A DNA stretch of 28,790 nucleotides from Coriobacteriia bacterium (lineage in GTDB: Bacteria > Actinomycetota > Coriobacteriia > Coriobacteriales > QAMH01), in assembly GCA_900758075.1 (NCBI GenBank), contig CAAEQF010000158.1, positions 1 to 28,790 of the forward strand. Reading direction: 5' to 3'. Below are positions 1 to 6,980 of the stretch, in pieces. Each line of letters starts with the position of its first letter. The first letter of the stretch is position 1. The notes beneath the pieces are model-generated. The model saw only the letters and a list, made by a program, of their open reading frames with translations. It ran no database searches and had not been told where the DNA came from. Both the position numbers and the translations under genes were made by a program.

Positions 1-548
1 AGCAGCAGCGCCGCCGCGAGCTGCCTGCCGCTCGCAATGCCCCCTGCCGCCAGCACGGGTATGCGCACCGCTTGCACGACCTGCGGAACGAGCGCCATCG
101 TGTTGAGCTCGCCGATGTGCCCGCCCGACTCTCCGCCTTCGGCGATGACGGCATCGGCGCCGCACTTCTCCATTCGCCGCGCGAGCGCCGTCGAGGCAAC
201 GACCGGAATGACCTTGATGCCGGCATCCTTCCACGACGCCATGTAGGCTGCGGGGCTTCCCGCTCCCGTCGTGACCGCCTGCACGCCCTTGTCTATGGCG
301 AGCTGGGCCAAGTCGTCGGCATGCGGGCTCATGAGCATGATGTTGAGCGCGAATGGCCTGTCTGTTCGCGCCTTCGTCTCGTCTATCTGACGGGCCATGA
401 CATCGGCGCTTGCACTTCCCCCGGCCAGTATGCCAAGGCCGCCAGCATTGCTGACGGCCGAGGCAAGCGATGCATCGGCAATCCATGCCATCGCGCCTTG
501 GAAGATGGGGTGCTCGATGCCGAGAAGCTCGGTGATGCGAGTCCTCAT
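1..548 (-). CDS. fabK: Enoyl-ACP reductase II FabK (3' end outside window)
   Basis: FMN-dependent enoyl-ACP reductase that performs the last reduction of each type II fatty-acid elongation cycle in the cytosol. The frame is open from an ATG at 548 to the left edge, giving about 182 N-terminal residues of a protein normally near 320. Seen: N-terminal TELLGIEHPIFQGAMAWIA, the flavin-barrel segment NAGGLGILAGG (residues 34-44), and GGESGGHIGE with His144, which falls at the same number as the catalytic His of pneumococcal FabK. The start lies 7 nt after the acpP stop, so the two are probably cotranscribed and coupled. Known of the family: FabK is insensitive to triclosan. A 2-nitropropane dioxygenase/nitronate monooxygenase of the same fold is the alternative, but the adjacent acpP favours FabK. 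Confidence 0.9.
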   Translation of the reverse strand, partial: MRTRITELLGIEHPIFQGAMAWIADASLASAVSNAGGLGILAGGSASADVMARQIDETKARTDRPFALNIMLMSPHADDLAQLAIDKGVQAVTTGAGSPAAYMASWKDAGIKVIPVVASTALARRMEKCGADAVIAEGGESGGHIGELNTMALVPQVVQAVRIPVLAAGGIASGRQLAAALL

Positions 549-555
549 CGCGCCC

Positions 556-777
556 TTACTTCAACGCGTCGACGTGCTTGACGATGTCGCCGACGGTCGT
601 GATGCCCTCGGGCTCGCCAAAGTCGATGCCCTCTTCTTCCTCGAGGTCGGAGATGAGCTCGACCATGTCGAGAGAGTCGAGGTCGAGGGACTCGAGCGTA
701 GAGTCTTCCGTGACGGTCGAGGGGTCGACGTCGAGATTCTCTTCGAGGAGCTTCTTGATCGTGTCGATCGTTGCCAT
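556..777 (-). CDS. acpP: Acyl carrier protein
   Basis: Small acidic carrier that holds growing acyl chains on a 4'-phosphopantetheine arm for fatty-acid synthesis. The product is 73 residues with the modification motif DLDSLDMVEL; the attachment Ser is residue 35. I chose the ATG at 777 because AAAGGA sits six bases upstream and the length and Ser position match the family. An in-frame ATG at 795 would add six residues (MAKGTN), but its upstream sequence is a poorer ribosome-binding site. It follows truA after a 158-nt gap and is followed directly by fabK, so it probably heads a fatty-acid operon. Confidence 0.93.
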   Translation of the reverse strand: MATIDTIKKLLEENLDVDPSTVTEDSTLESLDLDSLDMVELISDLEEEEGIDFGEPEGITTVGDIVKHVDALK

Positions 778-935
778 GTTCGTTCCTTTCGCCATGCCCG
801 CCTGTCAGCCGGCACCGAATGTATCCACCTGCACATCTAGGAAAACTCTAGACGCAACGCAAGACAGTGTAGCGAACCGAAACGACATGCCCCCAGCGTA
901 GGGTCGTTTTGCGCATACTTTTGCCCAGGCGCACG
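778..935 (-). promoter_or_regulatory. truA-acpP gap, probable acpP promoter region
   Basis: This 158-nt gap precedes acpP. It holds an inverted repeat with arms AAACGAC/GTCGTTT (880-886 and 903-909) with no clear U-tract. It also holds a small dyad TCTAG-N7-CTAGA (836-852) that overlaps a possible promoter, TTGCGT-17-TAGATG. A second candidate -10 is TACACT. None is close to consensus, so the region is called a promoter region from context, and the dyad is only a possible operator. Confidence 0.35.
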
Positions 936-1778
936 TCACGGGCGCATTTGCAGCACTTCTTCGAGCGTGGAGGCAATGGCTCGCGGGGGGTATTCCACAT
1001 GCCAGAACGTGAGCCCGCGGGCAGGTGCGTTTTCTCCCGCCGCCTGCCTGTCTCGTGCGTCGAGGACGTCTTGCACCCACGTGGGTTGCCTGCGGCCCGC
1101 GCCCACCTGCACGAGCGTTCCCATGATCGTGCGCACCATCGAGTGCAGAAACGCATTGCCGACGATCTGCATCGTGACGCAGCGCTCACCGAGCACGTTT
1201 TCCTCGAAGAACTCGATCGACTCGACATGGCGACAAGTCGATTTGCCCTCCGCGCTCGCCGCCTTGCAAAACGACTTGAAGTCGTGCTCCCCCTCGAGCA
1301 GGTGCGCAGCCTGTTGCATGCCCGCAACGTTGAGCGGCGCGCGGTGCCACCAGGCAAACTCGCGCGTAAACAGCGGCGGCGCGCCCCCCATGACGATGCG
1401 GTAGCGATACACCCGGCAGACGGCATCGAAGCGCGCCGAGAACTCCGGTGCGGCAAACCCCACGCCCGTGATGCTGATGTCGTCGGGCGTGAGCGCGTTG
1501 AGCGACGTCACGATCTTGCGCGGCTCGCGGCTCGAAAGCTCTGGCACGTCCAACTTCACGCTGACGGTCTGGTCGAGGGCGTGGACGCCCGCGTCCGTCC
1601 GGCCGGCGCACACAGTCTCGACCGGATGCCGAAACAACGTGGCAAGCGCGTGTTCGAGCTCGCCTTGGATCGTGTGGACAGTGGGATCCTTCTGCTTGGC
1701 GAAGCCCGAATAGGCCCGCCCGTTGTACGAGAGCCTGACGACCAACGTCACCTGCTCGGACTTGTCTTGGGCATCCAT
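936..1778 (-). CDS. truA: tRNA pseudouridine(38-40) synthase TruA
   Basis: Converts uridines 38-40 of the tRNA anticodon stem to pseudouridine. The product is 280 residues, close to the usual 260-280. The start at the ATG at 1778 (MDAQDKSEQ) is preceded by AAAGGAG; the reading frame is open well upstream into ecfT, but that part is not TruA-like. Visible motifs: LSYNGRAYSGF near residues 16-26, the catalytic loop CAGRTDAGVHA with the nucleophile Asp62, RVYRYRI in the middle, and HSMVRTIMGTLVQVG near the C-terminus. It follows ecfT by 47 nt. The rplQ-ecf-truA neighbourhood is common in Gram-positive bacteria, but the rplM-rpsI pair that often follows is absent. Confidence 0.95.
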   Translation of the reverse strand: MDAQDKSEQVTLVVRLSYNGRAYSGFAKQKDPTVHTIQGELEHALATLFRHPVETVCAGRTDAGVHALDQTVSVKLDVPELSSREPRKIVTSLNALTPDDISITGVGFAAPEFSARFDAVCRVYRYRIVMGGAPPLFTREFAWWHRAPLNVAGMQQAAHLLEGEHDFKSFCKAASAEGKSTCRHVESIEFFEENVLGERCVTMQIVGNAFLHSMVRTIMGTLVQVGAGRRQPTWVQDVLDARDRQAAGENAPARGLTFWHVEYPPRAIASTLEEVLQMRP

Positions 1779-1825
1779 TCGACCCCAGCTCCTTTGCGAT
1801 ACCTCAGTTTCGAACAATTCACGCC

Positions 1826-2668
1826 TCACAGAAACACCGCCACGGCAACGAGCGGCGCGCCTGCAGCAACCAGCACGAGCAGGTCTGCGGGGCCCATCTT
1901 TCCAGTTCGCACGTCCGCACGCCGGCGTACTCCATAGCATCGTGCGTCCATGGCGACCGAAAGGGTTTCTGCCGTCTTGAACAGGCGCACGAACAAGGGG
2001 GCGAGCACGAGCGCCCAAGCCTTGACGCGTTCGAGGACGGGCCCCCCGTCAAAACGCGCCCCTCGCGCCTCCTGCGCCTGCTTGACCGTCCGCGCGCTTT
2101 CTGTGATGGTCGGGATAAACCTGAGCGCGATGGATACGATCATGGACACGTCTTCGACTGGCACACGCAGCCGGCCGAGCGGGGACAGCAGCCCAGAAAG
2201 GGCAGCGGTGATATCCGCCACCGACGAGGTAAACGTCAGAAGCGAGCAGGCAAAGACGAGCAGCGCGATCCTGAGCGCCAGAAACGCTCCCGCAAACGCC
2301 CCGTCCAGCGTCAGGCCAAAGCTCCCGCCCAGCGAGAAGAGTATGCCGCTTTGCAGCGCACCCGGCTGTGCCTGCACAGCCGCGAGGTCTCCCACATCGC
2401 CCGTGAACATGTGCGCGAGCAGCGTAAACGCCATGATGAACACGACGACGCCAATGCCGCTCAAGGCAGAGCGCAGCTTGACATGCGCCAGGAGGTACAG
2501 AAGCACCGTGGAGACGCAGAGAACCGCCATGCCCTCCCACGAGTCGACCAGAAACGCGCAGATAGAAAAAACGCAGGTCAAGATAATCTTGACCTGCGTA
2601 TTCATACGATGAAGCATCGAGCTGCCAGGAACATAGGCTCCAAATACCCTCGCCTGCTGCATGAGCAT
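1826..2668 (-). CDS. ecfT: ECF transporter transmembrane component EcfT
   Basis: Membrane scaffold of energy-coupling-factor vitamin importers. It couples ATPases EcfA/EcfA' to substrate-binding S components. The product is 280 residues. The canonical N-terminus YVPGSSMLHRMNTQVKIIL is followed by several hydrophobic segments (roughly residues 25-45, 48-90, 130-150, 245-280) and the two cytoplasmic coupling-helix signatures QEARGAR and MDARCYG that contact the ATPases. The start is ATG at 2668; an in-frame ATG at 2662 is equally plausible. It lies 36 nt after rplQ. In Firmicutes ecfA1 and ecfA2 normally sit between rplQ and ecfT; here there is no room for them. A terminator-like hairpin lies inside codons 23-34. 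Confidence 0.92.
   Translation of the reverse strand: MLMQQARVFGAYVPGSSMLHRMNTQVKIILTCVFSICAFLVDSWEGMAVLCVSTVLLYLLAHVKLRSALSGIGVVVFIMAFTLLAHMFTGDVGDLAAVQAQPGALQSGILFSLGGSFGLTLDGAFAGAFLALRIALLVFACSLLTFTSSVADITAALSGLLSPLGRLRVPVEDVSMIVSIALRFIPTITESARTVKQAQEARGARFDGGPVLERVKAWALVLAPLFVRLFKTAETLSVAMDARCYGVRRRADVRTGKMGPADLLVLVAAGAPLVAVAVFL
2566..2599 (-). terminator. Terminator-like hairpin inside the ecfT reading frame
   Basis: Read on the minus strand, ACGCAGGTCAAGAT and ATCTTGACCTGCGT are perfect 14-bp arms (2586-2599 and 2571-2584) around one central base. The 3' arm runs straight into six T (2571-2566), then CTATC. This has the form of an intrinsic terminator in the direction of transcription, but it encodes part of the conserved EcfT N-terminus (residues about 24-34). 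It could act as a translation-dependent attenuator between the alpha operon and ecfT-truA. Structure seen; function inferred. Confidence 0.6.
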
Positions 2669-2704
2669 CCTCGCCTACCCTGGCAAGAAGGCCAAACACG
2701 CCTT

Positions 2705-3220
2705 CTACTCCTCGGTCGCCTCTGCTGCGGGCTTCTCTGCAGTTTCCTCTGCAGCTTCCTCGGCAGGAGCGGCCTGCTCGGCCTTTTCCTCCTCGACAGC
2801 CTTAGTCTCGGCCTTCTCGGCCTCGTCAGCAGGCTTGTCCGCCTTCTTCTTGGAAACAACCGGCTCCTGGACAAGCTCCATGATAACCATGGGGGCATTG
2901 TCGCCCTTGCGGGGGCCAAGCTTCATGATGCGGGTGTAGCCGCCGTTGCGGTCTTCCCACATGCCCTGCGCCGCCTTCTCGAAGACCTCGCGCACGAGCT
3001 CCTTGTCGCCGAGCGCTGCGATGGCGAGACGACGGGAATGCAGGTCGCCCTTCTTCGCCCACGTGATGATGTGGTCGACATCAGGACGAATCTCCTTGGC
3101 GCGGGACTCGATGGTCTTGATGCGGTCGTTCGTGAAGAGGGCCACGCACAGGCTCTTCTTCATGGCCTTGGTGTGGCTGGGATCAGTGCCCAGCTTGCGG
3201 CCCTTGTAGTTATGCCTCAT
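2705..3220 (-). CDS. rplQ: 50S ribosomal protein L17 with acidic tail
   Basis: Large-subunit protein near the peptide exit tunnel. Residues 1 to about 120 are canonical: MRHNYKGRKLGTDPSHTKAM, then LFTNDRI and ALGDKELVREVF. The product is 171 residues against about 120-130 in most bacteria. The excess is a C-terminal tail from about residue 123 rich in Ala, Glu and Lys, with no recognisable fold. Such tails are frequent on actinobacterial L17. The gene follows rpoA by 15 nt, as usual, and ends the alpha cluster. Confidence 0.97.
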   Translation of the reverse strand: MRHNYKGRKLGTDPSHTKAMKKSLCVALFTNDRIKTIESRAKEIRPDVDHIITWAKKGDLHSRRLAIAALGDKELVREVFEKAAQGMWEDRNGGYTRIMKLGPRKGDNAPMVIMELVQEPVVSKKKADKPADEAEKAETKAVEEEKAEQAAPAEEAAEETAEKPAAEATEE

Positions 3221-3235
3221 AAGATAATCTCCTAC

Positions 3236-4177
3236 TTACTGCTTCAAGCTCAGGCCCATCGACTGAAGCTTGTCCTTGACCTCTTCAATCGACTTGGCAC
3301 CGAAGTTGCGGATGTTGAGCAAATCATTTTCAGAATATTCGACCAGCTGACGTACCGAGTGGATGCCAGCGCGCTTGAGGCAGTTATAGGAACGGACCGA
3401 GAGATCCAGGTCCTCAATCTGCTTCTCGAGCTCGGTGTTCTTGCTCGGGCCCTCCGGAGCAAAGATGCTCTCGGTCTCCTCTTCGCTCGCGTTCTCATCG
3501 AGCATGAGGAAGGCCGTCATGTGCTGGTTGATGATATTCGCCGACTGGCACACAGCCTCGGTCGGGCTGATTGCGCCATTAGTCTCGACTTCGAGGATCA
3601 GCTTGTCGTAGTCGGTGCGCTGCGCAACTCGGGTATCGGTGACATCCATGGTGCAACGGCGAATCGGCGAGAACAGGGAATCGACGTGGATGATTCCAAT
3701 CGGATCCTCGGGACGCTTGTTACGCTCGGCAGGGACGTAGCCGCGACCGACGCCGATGCGAATCGTCATCTCCAGCTGCGCACCCTCGGACAGCGTCGCG
3801 ATGACATGGTCCGGGTTGATGAGCTGGAACTCGGTAGGAACCTCAAGGTCTGCACCGGTGACCGTGCACGGTCCCTCTGCAGAGAGAGTGGCCGTGGCCT
3901 CTTCGGCATCGCCAAACGCAGCGAAGACAAGTCCCTTGACATTGAGGACGATGTCGGTGACATCCTCCACTACGCCAGGAGCAACGGTGAACTCATGCTG
4001 TACACCCTCGATCTTGATAGCAGTCGCCGCCGCACCGTCCAGAGAGGACAGCAGAACACGACGCATGCTGTTGCCGAGCGTCTGACCATAGCCACGCTCA
4101 AGCGGCTCCATGACAAAGCGAGCAATGTTTTCGTCGACTTCCTCGACGGTGATCTTGGGCCTCATGAACTCAGTCAT
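3236..4177 (-). CDS. rpoA: RNA polymerase alpha subunit
   Basis: Dimeric scaffold for polymerase assembly, with a C-terminal DNA/activator-binding domain. The product is 313 residues, of normal length. The N-terminal domain begins MRPKITVEEVDEN and carries the assembly segment LERGYGQTLGNSMRRVLLSS. The CTD occupies about residues 250-313, with LSVRSYNCLKRAGI and FGAKSIEEVKDKL. Arg262, Asn265, Gly293, Lys295 and Glu299 line up with the E. coli UP-element contacts R265, N268, G296, K298 and E302. Order rpsD-rpoA-rplQ is canonical. The same CTD pattern recurs at the end of beta' in this window. Confidence 0.98.
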   Translation of the reverse strand: MTEFMRPKITVEEVDENIARFVMEPLERGYGQTLGNSMRRVLLSSLDGAAATAIKIEGVQHEFTVAPGVVEDVTDIVLNVKGLVFAAFGDAEEATATLSAEGPCTVTGADLEVPTEFQLINPDHVIATLSEGAQLEMTIRIGVGRGYVPAERNKRPEDPIGIIHVDSLFSPIRRCTMDVTDTRVAQRTDYDKLILEVETNGAISPTEAVCQSANIINQHMTAFLMLDENASEEETESIFAPEGPSKNTELEKQIEDLDLSVRSYNCLKRAGIHSVRQLVEYSENDLLNIRNFGAKSIEEVKDKLQSMGLSLKQ

Positions 4178-4222
4178 ATTTAAGCCTCCTCGAGACTTGA
4201 ACGAATCGTACAGGGAAACTCA

Positions 4223-4816
4223 TTACTTCGAGTAGAGCTCGACGATGAGCTGTTCCTGGATGTCCAAATCAATCTGGTCACGCGTCGGCAGGGAAATCAC
4301 GTTGCCCTGGAGCTTCTCGATGTCGACCTCGAGCCAAGCCGGAACCTGGACGCTCTCATTGGAGATCAGTGCGCTCTTGATGACGAGCAGGTCTGCAGCC
4401 TTGGGGGACACAGACACGGTGTCGCCGGCCTTGACACGGTAGGAGGGAACGTCGACACGCTTGCCATTGACCAGGATGTGGCCGTGGGTGACGGTCTGAC
4501 GGGCCTCTTTGCGCGTACGGGCAAAGCCGAGGCGGAACACGACGTTATCGAGGCGGGACTCGAGAATCTTCATGAGGTTCTCGCCGGTGATGCCCTGCAT
4601 ACGACGTGCCTTCTCGTAGTAGGCGTGGAACTGCTTCTCGAGAACGCCGTAGATGAACTTGGTCTTCTGCTTCTCACGGAGCTGCTTGCCGTACTCGCTC
4701 TCCTGACGACGGCGACGAGCCGGCTGCCTACGAGACTCTTTGGAATAACCCAGAACGGAAGGGTCGAGGCCGAGCTGCCTGCAACGCTTCAGAACCGGAG
4801 TCCTGTTAATTGCCAT
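4223..4816 (-). CDS. rpsD: 30S ribosomal protein S4
   Basis: Primary 16S rRNA-binding protein that nucleates assembly of the 30S body and in some bacteria represses the alpha operon. The product is 197 residues. The S4 RNA-binding domain is visible as ESRLDNVVFRLGFARTRKEAR and VTHGHILVNGKRVDVPSYRVK. The N-terminal zinc knuckle is degenerate: only Cys12 of the usual four cysteines remains, so this is a zinc-free (C-minus) form. It lies 21 nt after rpsK and 45 nt before rpoA. Confidence 0.97.
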   Translation of the reverse strand: MAINRTPVLKRCRQLGLDPSVLGYSKESRRQPARRRRQESEYGKQLREKQKTKFIYGVLEKQFHAYYEKARRMQGITGENLMKILESRLDNVVFRLGFARTRKEARQTVTHGHILVNGKRVDVPSYRVKAGDTVSVSPKAADLLVIKSALISNESVQVPAWLEVDIEKLQGNVISLPTRDQIDLDIQEQLIVELYSK

Positions 4817-4837
4817 AACTATTTGAACCTTTCCGAA

Positions 4838-5236
4838 TTAACCGCGACGACGCTTGGTCGGACGGCAACCGTTGTGCGGGATGGGCGTGCAATCCTGGAT
4901 GCTTGCGACCTCCAGGCCAGCGGCCTGCAGGGAGCGGACGGCGGTCTCGCGACCAGAGCCAGGACCCTTGACGAAGACGGCGACCTTGCGAACACCGTGC
5001 TCCATGGCCATCTTGGCTGCCTTGTCAGCTGCCATCTGAGCCGCGAACGGCGTGGACTTACGAGAGCCCTTGAAACCGACGGTACCGGCGGACTGCCAGG
5101 AAATGACGTTGCCGCGAGTGTCGGTGATGCTGACGATCGTGTTGTTGAACGTGCTCTTGATGTGAGCCTGACCCACCGTGATGTTCTTGCGATCGGCGCG
5201 GCGGATGCGGGTCGTCTGCTGTTGTTTCTTAGCCAT
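4838..5236 (-). CDS. rpsK: 30S ribosomal protein S11
   Basis: Platform protein of the small subunit, next to the mRNA exit/Shine-Dalgarno helix. The product is 132 residues, with GQAHIKSTFNNTIVSITD, SAGTVGFKGSRKSTPFAAQ and the terminal IPHNGCRPTKRRRG that are diagnostic of S11. It starts with ATG 13 nt after rpsM. Confidence 0.98.
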   Translation of the reverse strand: MAKKQQQTTRIRRADRKNITVGQAHIKSTFNNTIVSITDTRGNVISWQSAGTVGFKGSRKSTPFAAQMAADKAAKMAMEHGVRKVAVFVKGPGSGRETAVRSLQAAGLEVASIQDCTPIPHNGCRPTKRRRG

Positions 5237-5249
5237 TGTTCTCCCCTAC

Positions 5250-5621
5250 CTACGCTTTCTTCTTTGCGCCGATCTGGCGACGCGGACCCTTGCGGGTACG
5301 AGCATTGGTATGAGTGCGCTGGCCACGAACAGGCAGGCCCTTGCGGTGACGGAGGCCACGATAGCAGCCGATCTCCATCAGACGCTTGATATTCTGAGCC
5401 GTCTCGCGACGAAGGTCGCCCTCGACGGTGTAGTTTGCATCGATGTTGTCACGCAGTTTGACAACTTCTTCTTCCGTGAGATCACGGACACGGGTATCGG
5501 GGTTGACGCCAGTCTCTGCGCAAATCTTCTTTGCACGGGTGGCACCGATTCCATAGATGTACGTCAGACCAATCTCTACGCGCTTTTCGCGTGGAAGGTC
5601 GACACCGAGAATACGAGGCAA
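5250..5621 (-). CDS. rpsM: 30S ribosomal protein S13 (TTG start)
   Basis: Head protein that forms intersubunit bridges and contacts P-site tRNA through its basic C-terminal tail. The product is 123 residues, with IYGIGATRAKKIC (helix-two-turn-helix), YRGLRHRKGLPVRGQRTHTNARTRKG and a basic end. The start codon is TTG at 5621: the translation MPRILGVDLPREKRVEIGL is canonical only from there, and AGGAG lies seven bases upstream. No usable ATG is nearby. It follows rpmJ by 16 nt. Confidence 0.97.
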   Translation of the reverse strand: MPRILGVDLPREKRVEIGLTYIYGIGATRAKKICAETGVNPDTRVRDLTEEEVVKLRDNIDANYTVEGDLRRETAQNIKRLMEIGCYRGLRHRKGLPVRGQRTHTNARTRKGPRRQIGAKKKA

Positions 5622-5637
5622 TGTATAACTCCTATTC

Positions 5638-5751
5638 TTAACCTTGACGCTGCTTATGACGGGGGTTTTCGCAAATCACGTAAATCTTGCCGTGACGGCG
5701 AATAATTTTGCACTTATCGCACATTTTCTTAACCGAAGGACGCACCTTCAT
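5638..5751 (-). CDS. rpmJ: 50S ribosomal protein L36
   Basis: A 37-residue zinc-ribbon protein of the large subunit. It reads MKVRPSVKKMCDKCKIIRR onward and ends PRHKQRQG. Zinc ligands Cys11, Cys14, Cys27 and His32 are all present, so this is the zinc-binding paralogue. GGAAAGG lies about nine bases upstream of the ATG at 5751; an in-frame ATG three codons earlier abuts that ribosome-binding site and is less likely. Canonical order infA-rpmJ-rpsM. Confidence 0.96.
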   Translation of the reverse strand: MKVRPSVKKMCDKCKIIRRHGKIYVICENPRHKQRQG

Positions 5752-5770
5752 ATCATCCATACCTTTCCGA

Positions 5771-5784
5771 AAGTGTTGACACTT
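5771..5784 (-). repeat. Short dyad just upstream of the rpmJ ribosome-binding site
   Basis: AAGTGT-TG-ACACTT is a perfect 6-bp inverted repeat in the infA-rpmJ gap, about 20 nt before the rpmJ ATG. It contains the octamer GTGTCAAC (minus strand), which also occurs in the gaps before rpsZ and rplC. A role as an mRNA hairpin or protein site is only a possibility. Confidence 0.4.
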
Positions 5785-5837
5785 CGTATCTATCTACACG
5801 CCCAGCCGCAGGCGGTAATTTTCGCGTTACAGCTTTA

Positions 5838-5871
5838 GTCCTGAGACAGGACAAGGCCGCCCTTGCAGGGC
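5838..5871 (-). repeat. Two adjacent hairpins in the infA-rpmJ gap
   Basis: GTCCTG-N3-CAGGAC (5838-5852) and GCCCT-N3-AGGGC (5859-5871) are perfect stems lying side by side in the 148-nt gap after infA. Neither is followed by a U-tract on the transcribed strand, so they look like mRNA processing or stability elements rather than a terminator. Confidence 0.45.
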
Positions 5872-5899
5872 AACCGAAGACACGCTCTCAAATAGATAT

Positions 5900-6118
5900 C
5901 TATTTGTAGCGATATGTGATTCTGCCTCGGTCAAGATCGTACGGCGAAAGCTCGACCGTCACACGATCGCCCGGGAGAATCTTGATGTAGTGCATGCGCA
6001 TCTTGCCAGAGATATGGGCCAAAACCTGATGACCATTCTCGAGCTCGACCTTGAACATAGCATTGGGAAGCGGCTCGACTACCGTGCCCTCAAGCTCAAT
6101 CGCATCTTCTTTGCTCAA
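5900..6118 (-). CDS. infA: Translation initiation factor IF-1 (TTG start)
   Basis: OB-fold factor that occupies the 30S A site during initiation and assists IF-2 and IF-3. With TTG at 6118 as start the product is exactly 72 residues, the family length: (M)SKEDAIELEGTVVEPLPNA, then VELENGHQVLAHISGKMRM and the end DRGRITYRYK. The frame stays open to another TTG at 6157, which would add 13 non-conserved residues, so I reject that start. The ribosome-binding site is weak (an AGAGAGAG tract). An AT-rich promoter candidate lies upstream. Confidence 0.93.
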   Translation of the reverse strand: MSKEDAIELEGTVVEPLPNAMFKVELENGHQVLAHISGKMRMHYIKILPGDRVTVELSPYDLDRGRITYRYK

Positions 6119-6163
6119 CTCAGTGCAGCTCTCTCTTAATAATTTGTACACAAGCAATCGTAT

Positions 6164-6193
6164 ATGTTACTGCAATGCAACAAGAATTATCAA
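6164..6193 (-). promoter_or_regulatory. Probable infA promoter
   Basis: In the AT-rich 88-nt gap between map and infA the minus strand carries TTGATA (6193-6188), an 18-nt spacer and TAACAT (6169-6164): five of six and four of six matches to the sigma-70 consensus. Transcription would begin about 40 nt before the infA start. The drop in GC relative to both neighbours supports a promoter region. Confidence 0.45.
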
Positions 6194-6206
6194 GAACCTA
6201 TTTGTG

Positions 6207-6980
6207 TTATTCCTCTGTAAGAACGAGCGGTCCGTCGTCGGTGACCGCAATGGTGTTCTCGAAGTGGGCGGCGGGTTTTCCGTCGACCGTGACGACGCCC
6301 CATCCGTCTTTTTCGACGCGAACCCTATTTGACCCTGCGGTGATCATCGGCTCGATGGCTATGACCATGCCGGGCTTGAGCTTTACGCCCCTGCCCTTCT
6401 TTCCAAAGTTGGGGACGTCGGGCTTTTCGTGCAACACGCGTCCGACCCCATGGCCCACATAGTCGCGCACGACGCCGAAGCCACGGGACTCGGCGTAATC
6501 CTGGATTGCAAAGCCAACATCGCCGAGCGTGTTGCCGGGACACGCCATGCGAATCCCAGCCCACATGGCCTCCCTCGTAACCGAGCACAGCTGCCGTTTT
6601 TCCGAAGAGACCTCGCCGACGGCAAAGGTGAGGGCATTGTCACCCACCCATCCATCGACTGTCGCGCCCGTGTCGATGGAGATGATGTCTCCTGCTGCGA
6701 GCGCGACATCGTCCGAGGGGATGCCATGGACAACCTTCTCGTTGATGGAGGCGCAGATGGAACCGGGGAATCCGCCATAGCCCTTGAAGGTGGGGACCCC
6801 GCCTTCAAGGCGGATGACGTTTTCGACGAAACTGTCCAGCTCGCGGGTTGTGACGCCCGGGGCGATTATGTCCCCAACCATGCGGAGGGCCAGCGCGCTT
6901 ACGCGGCCGGCCTCCCTCATCGCCTCAATTTCTTGAGGCGCCTTCAGCTGTATTCCGTCTTTTCTCAGACGAAACGGCAT
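6207..6980 (-). CDS. map: Methionine aminopeptidase, type I
   Basis: Removes the initiator Met from nascent proteins using a dinuclear metal centre. The product is 257 residues, with the complete set of metal ligands: Asp103 (SIDTGA), Asp114 (WVGDNA), His177 (YVGHGVGR), Glu210 (AIEPMI) and Glu241 (HFENT). The substrate His85 (VVHGIP) is also present. There is no N-terminal zinc finger or SH3-type extension. The start ATG at 6980 shares one base with the adk stop (TAATG), indicating translational coupling. The adk-map-infA order is typical. Confidence 0.97.
   Translation of the reverse strand: MPFRLRKDGIQLKAPQEIEAMREAGRVSALALRMVGDIIAPGVTTRELDSFVENVIRLEGGVPTFKGYGGFPGSICASINEKVVHGIPSDDVALAAGDIISIDTGATVDGWVGDNALTFAVGEVSSEKRQLCSVTREAMWAGIRMACPGNTLGDVGFAIQDYAESRGFGVVRDYVGHGVGRVLHEKPDVPNFGKKGRGVKLKPGMVIAIEPMITAGSNRVRVEKDGWGVVTVDGKPAAHFENTIAVTDDGPLVLTEE

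Noticed and set aside
1830..2000. EcfT second coupling motif reads ARC instead of ARG, possible defect
   Set aside because: ARC variants are common in functional EcfT proteins, so the motif is considered intact.
1779..2018. 80-residue N-terminal extension of TruA
   Set aside because: It overlaps ecfT, lacks similarity to TruA, and the ATG at 1778 has a good ribosome-binding site.
2351..4183. 610-codon open frame on the plus strand opposite ecfT, rplQ and rpoA
   Set aside because: It crosses three well-supported genes and their gaps; it is open only because of base composition.
5776..5781. Perfect TTGACA on the plus strand in the infA-rpmJ gap as an antisense promoter
   Set aside because: No -10-like hexamer lies at 16-18 nt spacing; the hexamer is part of a small inverted repeat instead.
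6119..6157. Longer IF-1 beginning at TTG 6157
   Set aside because: It adds 13 non-conserved residues; the TTG at 6118 gives the exact 72-residue family length, and the candidate promoter start lies at about 6157.
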